From: Fagopyrum homotropicum
Taxonomy: Eukaryota > Streptophyta > Magnoliopsida > Caryophyllales > Polygonaceae
Length of the DNA: 64,000 bases
Assembly: GCA_033239125.1 (NCBI GenBank)
Contig: BSWB01000001.1
Location: 60,183,416-60,247,415 of the forward strand
Direction: 5' to 3'
How positions within the stretch are numbered: the first letter of the stretch is position 1; each line of letters begins with the position of its first letter. Below the pieces are notes generated by a model that was given only the letters and a program-made list of their open reading frames with translations, had not been told where the DNA came from and did no database searches. A program made the translations under genes and the position numbers. This document shows positions 21,875-32,842 of this stretch, piece by piece.

Positions 21875-22600
21875 CTTCTTCATGTTTGATATTTTCTTAA
21901 TGGGTTTGACTTTACCCTTTGTAATTGTGAGAGCATCTTTGTGTTGGGTTGAGCACGGTCTTTATACACATAGATGTGGTAAAGGCTATCTTTGACCGTT
22001 ACCTACATATTCCTTTGATTGATATTCACCTTCATATACGTGGTTAACTATATCATGACTCATTATAGTGGTGAAACCTATTCCTTAGATCACTTGCTTT
22101 ATTATATTATCTTGAGGTTATATACTTGTTGGTTGTCCTTTTGAAGAGTCTTGTAACCATATTTGCGAACCTCTATTTCTTTCCTTACTCTTTCTCCTTT
22201 ATTTTTAGCTTGACTTAATTGTCTATTTTTACATCCAATTCTAATGCAATTCCCGTGAATTCGACACTCAATACTACACTTGACCTCATTACACTTGCGA
22301 GTAGGTTTTAGCTCATCTACACACCATTGATCATATTCAATTTCCCATCGACGTATTATTTCTCTTGAACCACATATGGTAGTTAAGGTTTTACCTTCCA
22401 TATTAGGTTTGACATACCCTTGTTCATATTCATATTATCTTTGACGTGCCTCTTGGTTGTAACCCAAAAGGAAGCTAAATTGCCCAAAAGGACGTTAAAC
22501 TTGTAATTATTCAACAAAGAAACAATTAAAACGAACCAAAAAGCTTAAACAATGAAGTTGTCAAGTGAAAACCAAACGAAACGCAAGTCCCCGGAAAAAG
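21875..22600 (-). other. Remnant leader of a (-) Athila/Tat-like element, unassigned small ORF
   Basis: At 22585-22606 the - strand reads GATGCATCAACTTTTTCCGGGGACTTGC. Only CCGGGGACTT, next to a TGATGC LTR end, agrees with the primer-site region of Athila/Tat elements. A - strand frame at 22401-22102 (99 codons, IIRRWEIEYDQWCVDEL, four Cys) lies downstream of it; I do not recognise it and it could be the start of a gag-side frame. Nothing else seen here. Confidence 0.35.
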
Positions 22601-22990
22601 TTGATGCATGGTCTCAATAACGAATAACCACAACCGCATATGTATGATTTTGTAGTCGTAGTACATGATCGTAACAAAGTGTCGTATCCACGAGGACTTG
22701 GTTGATTGGTAGAAAAATAAGCAACTAGAATATTTATTTAAGGACAAGATAAAAAGATGAAAATTATGGATAATCGTCAATCAAACTAAATGAAAGAAAA
22801 TTGTGGAAACTATGAAGGAAATCACCTAAGAATGAGAAGCTAGACTTACCACCTTAGCTCGATGGATGCAAGATATAGTATATTTATACAAGTGGTTTCA
22901 ACTACCGATTCTCCCACACCTTATGAGTGTGTGAAATGTTTTAAATCAATAACATACACACTCTCATGATTTATTCAATCAACATGACCC
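22601..22990 (-). repeat. Probable LTR remnant, (-) strand
   Basis: Follows the primer-site-like sequence. It holds GTCGTATCCACGAGGACTTGG, a stretch typical of Athila/Tat LTR ends, and a - strand TATA-like TTGTATAAATATACT at about 22882-22896. The far edge is not resolved. It does not match the 1.6-kb LTR at 6043, so it belongs to another element. Confidence 0.4.
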
Positions 22991-23170
22991 TAAGATCATG
23001 TATAATGGTTGTTTTTTAACCTTCATCTCTTAACACTCTTTCCGCCACATCAGTTAAAAAACCCGCCGTACTTTTTCTCCACATTCATCATTTCTTAACT
23101 TTATTTTTCTTTACACAACATATTTATATACTATTAATTTTTTTTTATAATTTGAATGTTCATTACAATT

Positions 23171-23372
23171 AGAGAAAACTACACAAACCCACCCTTAATA
23201 ATCACTATCTTGTAAGGAACCACCCTTTATAAAAATTTTAGCATGAAACCACCCATAATATTCATCTATGTGCAATAACCACCCTTTATAAAAATTTTAT
23301 GCTAAAAATTTTATAAAGGGTGGTTCTTTGCAAAAGAGTGATTATTAAGGGTGGTTTCGTGTAGTTTACTCT
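23171..23372. repeat. Small foldback element (MITE-like)
   Basis: Ends AGAGAAAACTACAC and GTGTAGTTTACTCT are inverted copies. The left arm 23171-23244 pairs with 23300-23372, and a second partial copy of the left arm (23246-23301) sits in the loop. The motif ACCACCCTTTATAAAAATTT recurs. Flanks are AATT-like on both sides; a clear target duplication is not decided. The surrounding 22991-24050 is AT-rich with no gene. Confidence 0.7.
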
Positions 23373-24049
23373 TATAATTAATTATGTTTATTTCAAAAAA
23401 CTTATATGATAACTGTATAAATAACTAATAAAAAATGGATTAATTTAATAATTTATTACTATATGTATTTCAAATACTAAAAAATATATTTAATATTGTT
23501 TTTCATGTATAATGAATTGTACTACATTAATTTCTTGTTTTAAATAAATAATATTTATAATAATTATCATCATTAAAATATTACATTACTTATTATTCTA
23601 AAAAATAATCATTTTAATCATATCCAAAATTGTACTGTATGTATAGAGACAAATAAATTAGGAATATTTAAAAAATAAAAGAGTAAATATATTCAGTTAA
23701 TTATAAATGAAGACATTTTAAAATTAAAAACAAAATAAACCTAAACCGTTGATTGTGATTTAGAATGTAATGGTCCTAAATCATCCATCCTAAGAATGAA
23801 CCAAATAATGACACATATTCTACTTTAATTGAGTTTTGATATTAAGAGTCATATGAGATCGTTGCGCATTTTGATAAGTTAGTTACCATTTCATACTTGG
23901 TTTATGGAGTAAAACCTCCTGAAAAATAGATTAATTATTTCTACTTTTCAAAACAATAAAGTAGTTGTTATGCGAGCTATTCACGCGTGTCTCCTCAAGT
24001 CATGCAATCTTTTTCTAACGTCTCTGATGAAGATCTGCAGAATAAACTT
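23373..24049. other. AT-rich intergenic sequence
   Basis: No gene, and no homeobox-like coding sequence, was found in this stretch upstream of the START gene. That matters because related proteins carry a homeodomain before START. Confidence 0.6.
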
Positions 24050-24050
24050 A

Positions 24051-24062
24051 GTTTATATAAAT
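24051..24062 (+). promoter_or_regulatory. TATA box of the START-domain gene
   Basis: GTTTATATAAAT lies about 65 bases before the ATG at 24121, with a short CT-rich stretch (CTCCTTAAACCTCC, GGGCTTCTTCTCTGC) between them. This is the usual plant core-promoter layout and supports transcription starting just upstream of the truncated gene. Confidence 0.55.
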
Positions 24063-24120
24063 CGAATCTCCTTAAACCTCCAAAAGGGCTTCTTCTCTGC
24101 ATAATTCAATTCAAATTTCA

Positions 24121-26510
24121 ATGGTGATTGCCAAGCAAACAACCGAAAACATAGTTTATGAAGATGCACCTCCACGCCATCACATTCTTCATTCATTGGC
24201 AATTTTCGACGAGTTCGCCAAGATAAAAGAGTAATTATTACAACTCACTTTTTACTACTATCTAATCTTAAACAACCCAATTCAATTTGATTGGTTTTCA
24301 ATGGTAGTTCTATGGAGCTGTTTCCTCTACCCGGCAATGACGTGGAACTAGGGTTTTCCATGCCTCCCAGTCCCAAAAATAAGGTAGACACCATTTTATT
24401 TACATATCTGTGTAAATATAAAATTGTATATCTTAATTTCAGGATGCCACTAGTAACAGCAATGACTATGGAGGTGGAATGACTGATCTTTTGATTTCCT
24501 TTTCACTAAAAAGTGATCTCAATATTCAAAAACTCAATCAACTGATTGAAAAGGGCGTTGAAGAAGTGAGACATATGCTCTTAGATAACGAACCACTGTG
24601 GGTTTACGATGAGAGAAAGAGAACTCAGGTTTTGAATGATATCGAGTATAAGAGACGGTTTCGAGAGTTAGAGATGACGTTAGATGACATCATCAAAGTT
24701 GTTGTCAATGAAGATACATCTTTGAATTCAAGTCCAATATTAGGGACGAGGGAAATCGTAATCCTCTCGGTTCCTCCTCCATGCATCGTTGAAACTATGA
24801 TGGACGCGGTGAGTTCATTTTGAAGAATCACATATGCAATTCTTGAAACTAATTGATCATATTTGGTGTTTAGAGACTTTGGTCTTTTGCATTTGGTGAT
24901 ATGCTATCAAGAGTCGTTGTTTTGGAGAGTTTGGTGCGTGGTGATCCAACTACTCACGATGGGGCTATACAAGTGGTAATATATCCTATCATTTTTATCT
25001 TCAATTTAAATAAAATTTAGTTTTATATACATACCTACGTACATGTACTGTAGATGAACGTGGAGTACCATGGCCCCTCCCCACTAATACCTACACGACA
25101 ATGCTACATTGCACGACATTGCAAACAATTGAGCTCCAACCAATGGATGGTGGTCGATGTTCCATTGGATGAAGTTTTTCCAAACCCGGTTACAAAATTC
25201 AAAAGAAGACCATCCGGTTGCTTAATTGAAGGTCTTGATCACCATAGATACTCCAAGGTCACTTGGATTGAACACTTGGAATGTATGAACCAAGATGTTC
25301 ATCCTTTGTTGAAGCCCTTAGTTGACTCAGGGTTCATGTTTGGTGCAACACGTTGGGTGAATGCACTAACACGCCATTGTAAACACCTTGAAGCCATTAC
25401 GAAATGTAGCTCCTCCTCGTCTCTTCCCAATCCGGGTATGCGTTTGGATCTTGCTCATTTTCTTTTGTGCATTGTAAAAATGATAAGAAAGTTGAATGAA
25501 ATTGTGGGTTCAGATGTGTTGCTAAGATTGTGTGCTCGGATTAGGAGGAGCTTCTATGGCAATCTTAGTGGATCTAGTGTTCATCTATGGAAGCCAATTC
25601 CAATAGTTGGTGCAGAAGATGTATTACTTCGGACATGTGAGGTTCCAAACCGGGACATTGTGGCATTGACAATCAGTGTTACCTTTGGGCTTCCTTATAA
25701 TCCAGAAATAGTCTTCACATTTCTTCAAGATGACAAAAATCGAACTATGGTAACTTCTTCCTTAACGTAACACATTTTGTTTATATTTTTTTATCTCCTC
25801 TTTTGTTTATATTTTTTTTCTAAAATATATTCAAAGTGAACGATCTTATTTTGTCATTCTTTCATGTATTTTTTATTAAAAAATATTTTTCGTTGTTTTT
25901 TCCTAATAAAACATAGTTTTTAAAATTGATGATTAAAAAAAGGCATTCAAAACTCATTCGACAACCCTACTTATTTGGTTTATATAATAGAAAATTAATG
26001 TTACACATGCAGTGGGATATGATTGCAATTGGACATAGTGTGGGCGAGACATTGTATTTTGATGGTGGTCTTAGTCCGGATGTAACTATTTCCATTATCG
26101 AAATGTTGGTAAGTTTAGTCCTTGAAATTACTTGTTACTCTTATGACAATCTATCTACACTTGCTTTAACATTGTGTCATTACAAAATGTAGAATGAAGA
26201 TAGTAAGACGGTGCTTGTTCAAGAAGCATGCTATTGTATAGACGAATCATACATCGTCTACGCGCCAATTGCTTCAACGAGTATGGAAGATGAAGAGAGT
26301 ATAGTACCTTCCGGGTTTGTCATACACCGGGGAGGAGGAGGAGAATGTGTCGTCACTGCTTTATTTCAACTCTTTGATAAAAAGTCGAGGTTGGATTTTG
26401 TACCTCCAAATAGTATACAAACCGTGTGCGACTTTGTCACAGACACACTTCATGCTATAAGGAATTCTCTTTCTCAACTCTCTCCAAATAACAATGTCGT
26501 ACGTACATAA
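24121..26510 (+). CDS. START-domain protein of the HD-ZIP IV type, no homeodomain, 7 exons
   Basis: Exons by GT-AG sites and phase: 24121-24230, 24308-24383, 24443-24808, 24874-24975, 25054-25749, 26013-26108, 26193-26510; they join in frame to 587 aa with no stop. START begins near residue 85 (LNQLIEKGVEEV, NEPLWVYDERKRTQVLND), continues with ALVETLM-like CIVETMMDARLWSFAF, DGAIQVMNVEYHGPSPLIPTR, WMVVDVPLDEV, RRPSGCLIEGLDHHRYSKVTW and FGATRWVNALTRHCKHL. The C-terminal domain found after START in HD-ZIP IV proteins follows (GLPYNPEIVFTFLQDDKNRTM, VLVQEACYCIDESYIVYAPI, VPSGFVIHRGGGG). HD-ZIP IV proteins are usually over 700 aa with homeodomain and leucine zipper first; here only about 85 unrelated residues precede START. 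START is a lipid-binding fold; this product could bind a ligand or pair with a full protein but should not bind DNA by itself. Expression is not shown. Confidence 0.8.
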
Positions 26511-27558
26511 CAAGTATATACACTTTCAATGATATTATTTTATTGTCTTCTTTATTATTTATGTGCATCAAGGTTGCATCATCTTGTAACCTTCACGCAA
26601 CTTAAAATCTCACTTTGAACTATTGTTGCAACCTTTCTCTTGGCTCCGACACTCGTTCTCTTGTCATTCACGCCCGCCTCCGTTTACCCACTCCAACTCA
26701 AGACAACGGATCAGCGGCCGTCCGTTCCACCGTTTACCCGCCAATGCCGACCTCTCCTTATTTTTCTCCGATTCCTTCTTCCTTATTGATCCATCTGTGG
26801 AGCAATTTTTTGGCACGCCACGACTAGACTCTGGACACACCCTAGGTTCAATATTATCCAAGCAAACTACAACTTTTCCCAAAAGTCTCTTGGCAACTAG
26901 ATCCATGCTCATCGACGAATGGATCTTGTTGTGTCAAGCTCACAAAAAATTAGGAAGCAAGTGATCGGTAAATCACTAGTTCTAAAGTTAATATGTGCTT
27001 AAATTGTCCTAGGCTAGCCGAACATTTTGAGAAATTACAACATGCTAAACACATAACGTTTATCATATTTACGTAAAATAATCAACATGACAACATGAGA
27101 TAACTTTACTCACATTGGTAAAAAAAAGTACCTAAGTCTTACCCACATTGCATCTCAACATAGTTCAAAGTTGTTCATGCCAGAATCCAAGGTAGTTGTA
27201 TACCACGTTTGTATTATGGTACTGGGTATAAAGTGGTTTGACCCAAACGTAAAAAACATGTATTCACTAAAACCTAGATTAAACAGTACCTATATAAACC
27301 GAACTTGTTTGAGTTTTAAAATATCATGTTCATCAACCGTGACATATTGAAGCTGTGTTTGCAGAACCAGATATACCTAACATTCATCCGGATGTACGTT
27401 ATACTGCAATTATGATACCGTGATAAAGGATACAAACTTCAAGAGTGAAATTTCAATAAGTGATCGCAAGTTTTTTTTACCTCCATGGAAAGATTTTGCT
27501 AAGTTTTTTTATTGGTGATCACTCAATGTAATATGTCGTTTGTTGTATCAAATTACAT
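26511..27558. other. Intergenic, one unassigned ORF
   Basis: A GC-richer patch at 26623-26964 (+) has a 113-codon frame that ends ATRSMLIDEWILLCQAHKKL; all three frames are open for part of it. It is not recognised and may be a gene fragment. The rest is AT-rich without a gene. Confidence 0.4.
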
Positions 27559-27652
27559 TGGACCTCAACATGGGTAAATGCTATCTACCTTGGACCTCAA
27601 TGTGGGTAAATGTTATCCATGTTAGGTCTCAACGTGGTTAAACGTTAACCAC
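27559..27652. repeat. Tandem repeat, three units of 31-32 bp
   Basis: Units begin TTGGACCTCAACATGGGTAA, TTGGACCTCAATGTGGGTAA and TTAGGTCTCAACGTGGTTAA. A weaker related piece lies near 27139-27160. 27653-27967 has no gene. Confidence 0.7.
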
Positions 27653-27972
27653 ACCACAAATCCAATGTGCATTGCATTTACCAACGTTGTACACTATAGT
27701 ATTTAGTAATGTATCACTAGTTCTACCCATATTGATATTCTTTAATCACATTGAGACATTATGCCCGATACACCTTTGTAAACATGCTATTAACTTGTAT
27801 TTTGATCCCTTTTTTTTAGAAAGTTATACTTTAAACCCGTAGATCATTCGATCTAAATGAATTTTGAGCCTTCTATATTAAATTTGATCAAAATTGAAGT
27901 CCTTAAATTCAATTGAAAGATTGTAAGAGAATGATTGAAAACATAAGGAAATTTGAGTAAGCAAAAAGACAA

Positions 27973-28121
27973 TATGGAAGTAATCAAGTTGTAAATGACG
28001 TAAGCACACGTCATAGTTTGTTACACGCTTTTGAATATAACCCTTTCTTGTAACAGAACGTAATATGGGAAATACATTCATTTTTTTTCTCCAACTTGTT
28101 TTCTGGTTTCAATACTTCTTA
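27973..28121 (+). repeat. 5' LTR of the copia element
   Basis: Runs from TATGGAAGTA to TACTTCTTA; the ends form an imperfect inverted repeat and are TA...TA rather than TG...CA. The primer site TTGTATCAGAGC follows at 28122-28133. Confidence 0.88.
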
Positions 28122-28133
28122 TTGTATCAGAGC
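28122..28133 (+). promoter_or_regulatory. Primer binding site of the copia element
   Basis: TTGTATCAGAGC, one mismatch to the common TGGTATCAGAGC, immediately after the 5' LTR. Confidence 0.75.
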
Positions 28134-28150
28134 TGCGTTAATCCAAATCC

Positions 28151-29200
28151 ATGGAGAGCGATGCAGATGTTGATCGTATGAGAGACGATCTATCAATCGC
28201 AGATGATTCAGAGGAGAATGAGGATCGCAATGCTAATAAACAGAGAAAGGAGCGTGCGCAAAAGGAAGATGAATTCAGAAGGAGTCTAGAGAAGGCGAGA
28301 AGGGAATTCAATGAACAGAATTCATGTGATGCCTTATTCATATCGAATTCGGACAGTCCTGGTATGCAATTGATTGTGAAAACCCTAAATGAGCAGAATT
28401 ATCTCAACTGGAGCAGATCGATTCGAATGGCGCTCGAAGCGAAATTCAAGTTAGGGTTCCTGGATGGATCTTGCAAGAAGCCATCATCTAGCACCTCCAT
28501 AGAAGGACAACGTTGGGCCAGATGCGATTATATGGTGAGGTGTTGGATACTGAATTCTATGAGTGCAGACATTTCCGATAGCCTGATGTATGTCACATCT
28601 GCCAAGGAACTCTGGGAAGAGATTGTGGAAAGGTATGGTCATGCTGATGGACCGCTTATGTTCAAATTGCACGGAGAATTGAATGCTATTACGCAAGATA
28701 CTTTGACTGTTGGTGCTTACTATAGCAAGCTAAAGAAGGTTTGGGATGAGATCAATACTCTCGAAGGATATCCTGAATACACTTGCCATAGATGTACATG
28801 TAACTTGTCAAAGAAAGTAGCAGATATTGCAGCACGACAAATGCTGATTCAGTTTCTAGTTGGACTGAATGAGAAGTACGATGGAGTGTGCACGCAAATT
28901 CTGTCTATGGATCCTTTGCCATCAGTCAACAGAGCCTTTCACACAGTTCAACAAGTGGAGAACAGTAAACAGGTGACAGGAAATTCACAAGAAACTCAAG
29001 ATGCTAGTGCATTGTATTCCTCAAAGAATACATCAGAAAACGGGAAAAGAGACTACAAGAAAGAGAAAGCTGAAAAGGCAAAGAAGTATTGTGAGGTTTG
29101 AAAGGTCAAAGGACATTCAAAGGAAGGTTGTTTCAAGATAATTGGTTATCCAGACTGGTACAAAGGGAAGATAGAAGATAGCCATAGTGGTGCAGCTAAC
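28151..29200 (+). pseudogene. gag of the copia element
   Basis: Start MESDADVDRM, a charged region, then the copia gag core: LIVKTLNEQNYLNWSRSIRM, KFKLGFLDGSCKKP, DYMVRCWILNSMSADISDSL, ELWEEIVERYGHADGPLMFK and IQFLVGLNEKYDGV. The zinc knuckle is C-x2-[stop]-x4-H-x4-C: a TGA at 29099-29101 takes the place of its second Cys, and the frame then continues GHSKEGCFKIIGYPDWYKG. Gag would form the particle; this copy ends before the knuckle is complete. Confidence 0.88.
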
Positions 29201-31130
29201 AATGTTGATATGACAAGTCAAGAGAGTCCTCTGGAAAGTTGCACAAACAAGGAAAAGGCATCAGATGAATATGCTAGTTTTCTGGCTTTTCAGGACTTCA
29301 TGAGGAACAGACAGACTCATCAGTATACCAAGGATACAACCTATGTGAATTTTGCAGGTATCATATCCTCCTACACTGCTCATGAAAGTTTGCAATGCAT
29401 ATCTGGAGATTGGTTAGTTGATTCTGGTGCAACTGATCATATGACACACAACATACAGTTTTTGCAAAATAAGAAAATTCTAGGCAAACCATTGCGTGTC
29501 AATCTACCAGATGGAACAGTCAAGACTGTCAGCATTGTGGGAACAATTAATCTGTGTTCAGGGATTGAGTTAAAGAATGTCTTATATATACCAGAGTTCA
29601 AACACAATCTGATTTCAGTATATGGGTTGATAGTGGACTGTGGTTTGACACCATCATTCAATTTGCATAATTGCTTGTTACAGGACCTAGCTACTAAAAA
29701 GGTGGTTGCTGTTTGCAAGAGACAAGGAAGATTGTACAGCTTGTCTGGTTCTGAAGGCACAAATAGATATGGAAATAATTCAGGTGTGGATAAACCTGAT
29801 ATTTTGGCAAATTTGTCTTGTAAAAATTCTGCTGAATTGATGCTTTTACACAGTCGTTTGGGACATGCTTCATTGTCAAAAATTCAGTATCTCTGTGATA
29901 TGAAATAGCCTACAGTGAATGAGTTTGCTTGTGATGTTTGTGTTATGTCTAAACACCACAAACTGCCTTTTGACAGAAGTAATTCTAGAGTAAATCAGTT
30001 GTTTGGTCTGATTCATTGTGATCTCTGGGGACCATATAGAAAGCCTACTCTTAGTGGAGCTATCTACTTCATTACTATAGTAGATGACCATTCTAGAGCC
30101 ACCTGGACTTTTTTGATCAAGTCTAAAACTGAAGTTTTAGCAATTATCACTTCTTTTATCTCTTATGTAGAGACACAGTTTGAGATGAAAGTGAAAGCTG
30201 TGAGAAGTGACAATGGAACTGAATTTTTTCAATCACAAATTCAAAAGTTGTTTGATAGTAAAGGAATCATACATCAGAAGAGTGTTCCTAGAGTTCCCCA
30301 ACAGAATGGGCGTGTGGAAAGAAAACATAGGCATCTAATTGAGATGGCTAGAGCTATGAGAATGTCTGCAAACTTGCCCATCCATTTCTGGGAGGAGTGC
30401 GTCTTAGCAGCAACTCATGTAATCAACAAGTTGCCTAGTTCAGTTCTGGATTGGTTCACTCCTTATGAGATTCTATTCAACAAAGTCCCTTATTACAATG
30501 AGCTAAAGGTGATAGGAAGCTTATTTTTTGCAGCTAATCTTGCTCAAACTGACAAGTTTGGTTCCAAAGCTCACAGATGTATTATGCTAGGGTATCCAAT
30601 TGCACAAAAAGGATACAAGCTATATGACTTAGATAGTCATAAATATATGGTGGCAAGAGATGTCATTTTCAGGGAACACATCTTTCCTTTCAAAGAGGAG
30701 AAATTGACACCTGAGCCTGATGTTCCACCCAAAAATCACACAACAACCTTCCCACTTGTTCCCTTTGGAGATCTTCCATCTTCTTCATGTCCTACATTTG
30801 ATTCTTCAATAGTTCTACCAGCAAATTCCCATGATTCACCACCATCAAATTCATTTCAGCCACATCATTCCAATTTCCATGATATTGATTTTTCACATAC
30901 ATCACAAAATTCATCCTCCACATCATCTCATGTTCTTCCTGAACAACCTCATATCATCCCTACAAGACAATCCACTAGACATAAAACACAATCCATCAAA
31001 TTAAAGGATTATATATGTTCATATAATCCAATTCCATCTTCATCTGAGCCATCTTCTTCTTTCCTAGCACAAGAATCTTCTTTCATCCATCATATACCTC
31101 CAGATTACATTGCTTCATTTCATAATGTGC
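29201..31130 (+). pseudogene. Protease and integrase of the copia element
   Basis: Same frame as gag. Protease: DWLVDSGATDHMTHN (about 29408-29452). Pre-integrase zinc domain: LLHSRLGHASLSKIQYL, a TAG at 29906-29908, then CDVCVMSKHHKLPF. Integrase core: IHCDLWGPYRKPTLSGAIYF, VDDHSRATW, AVRSDNGTEFF and PQQNGRVERKHRHLIEMARA, with the D,D,E residues present. A Ser/Pro/His-rich linker (about 30700-31000) leads into RT. Confidence 0.9.
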
Positions 31131-32679
31131 TAGCAATTACTGAGCCCAGCACATATAAACAAGCCATTCAGCATGATCATTGGATTGTTGCCATGAAAGA
31201 TGAAATCACAGCTTTGGAGCAAAACCAAACCTGGGAATTGATGCCATTACCTGCAAGTCACAAAGCTATTGGTTCAAAGTGGATTTATAAAGTTAAATTT
31301 AAACCTGATGGGAGTGTTGAACGCTACAAAGCAAGACTTGTAGCTAAGGGTTACAATCAAGTCAAAGACAAAGATTACAAATACACCTTCTCACCTGTTG
31401 CAAAGTTAGCCACTGTCAGAACCTTGGTTGCTCTTGCTACTATGAAGAAATGGTCCTTGTATCAGCTCGACATTAACAATGATTTCCTTCATGGATACAT
31501 TGATGAAGAACTTTACATGGTTCCTCCAGAAGGTTACACTAAAGTAGCTCTTGGTCAGGTTTGCAGGTTAAAAAATCCCTTTATGGTCTGAAGCAGGCTT
31601 CTAGGCAGTGGAATGTTCAGTTGACAAAATTCTTCACTGGCAAGAGTTTTATTCAGTCCAAGAAGGACTACTCCTTATTCACATATAATGAAGGTTCCAA
31701 GTTTATTGCAGCCTTAGTTTATGTGGATGATTTGGTATTAACAGGGACAGATGATTTGTTCATTGCTCAAGTTAAAGCAGATCTGCATTCCAGTTTCACC
31801 ATCAAAGACTTGAGGCTTATGAGATATTTTCTTGGGGTTGAAGTTATTTCCTCTCCCACTGACACCCATCTTCATCAAAGAAAATATATCCTCGACATCA
31901 TTAATGATACTCAGATGGATAATTGTAAAGCTGCTAAATTTCCTTTACCTCGAGGGTTACAACTATCTACATAGGAAAGTGAGCTACTTGATTCACCTGA
32001 ATCTTATAGACGGTTGATTGGCAGGTTACTATACCTCAATATCACTCGTCCAGACTTGTCATATGTTATTCAGCATCTCAGCCAATTTCTCACTACTCCT
32101 AGACTCCCACATATGCAAGCTACTATTCATGTGGTGAAGTATCTCAAAGCAACAATTCACAAAGGATTATTTTATTCTAGTGATTCTACTCCATCTGTTC
32201 TGGGTTATTATGATGCAGATTGGGCAGCTTGTATGTTCTCAGCTAGATCTCTCACTGGCTATTGTGTTTTCCTTGGAAAAAGTTTGATATCCTGGAAAAC
32301 AAAGAAGCAGAGAATTGTGTCTAGATCTTCAGCAGAGGCCAAGTACAGAAGTATGTCTGCTCTATCTTCTGAATTAATCTGGGTTGAAGAGATTTGCAAA
32401 AATTTCCAAATGCAGATTTCATCTCCTATTCCCCTATTTTCAGATAACAAGTCGGCTATTCAAATTGCTGCAAATCCAGTATTTAATGAGAGGACTAAAC
32501 ACATTCGTGTGGATTGTCATTTCATATGTGATTTAGTTCAACAGAAATTCATTCAGATTACTCATGTTCTCACCACATTGCAGCTTGCTGATATCTTGAC
32601 AAAACCATTAGGGAAGCTACAACACAATTTTCTCTCTGCCAAGTTAGGACTTGTGGATCTTCCAACAAGTTCAACTTGA
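31131..32679 (+). pseudogene. Reverse transcriptase-RNase H of the copia element
   Basis: RT: MKDEITALEQNQTWELMPLP, GSKWIYKVKFKPDGSVERYK, ARLVAKGYNQ, YQLDINNDFLHGYIDEELYM, then a frame change in an A-run near 31570, KKSLYGLKQASRQWN and LVYVDDLVLTG with the catalytic pair intact. A TAG at 31972-31974 interrupts before RRLIGRLLYLNITRPDLSYV. RNase H: YYDADWAACMFSARSLTGYC, VSRSSAEAKYRSM, FSDNKSAIQIAANPVFNERT and the end ADILTKPLGKLQ. A purine tract GAGGGGGGAA precedes the LTR. Confidence 0.9.
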
Positions 32680-32687
32680 GGGGGGAA

Positions 32688-32837
32688 TATGGAAGTAATC
32701 AAGTTGTAAATGACGTAAGCACACGTCATAGTTTGTTACACGCTTTTGAATATAAGCCTTTCTTGTAACAGAACGTAATATGGGAAATACATTCATTTTG
32801 TTTTCTCCAACTTGTTTTCTGGTTTCAATACTTCTTA
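32688..32837 (+). repeat. 3' LTR of the copia element
   Basis: Near-identical to 27973-28121: C/G at one site and TTTTGTTTT in place of a run of eight T. Followed by the target duplication GACAA. Confidence 0.88.
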
Positions 32838-32842
32838 GACAA

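Larger units (their letters stand above)
27973..32837 (+). mobile_element. Ty1/copia element (Ale/Retrofit-like), young LTRs, broken frame
   Basis: LTRs of 149 and 150 bp flank gag-protease-integrase-RT-RNase H in copia order. The target duplication GACAA is perfect (27968-27972 and 32838-32842). The LTRs differ by one substitution and one 1-base indel, so insertion is recent. The coding frame is continuous apart from stops at 29099-29101, 29906-29908 and 31972-31974 and a one-base loss in an A-run near 31570. Lineage is judged from short LTRs and gag style. Confidence 0.92.

Noticed and set aside
22990..23170. Possible MITE beginning near TCATGTATAATGG
   Set aside because: No matching inverted end or target duplication was found downstream.
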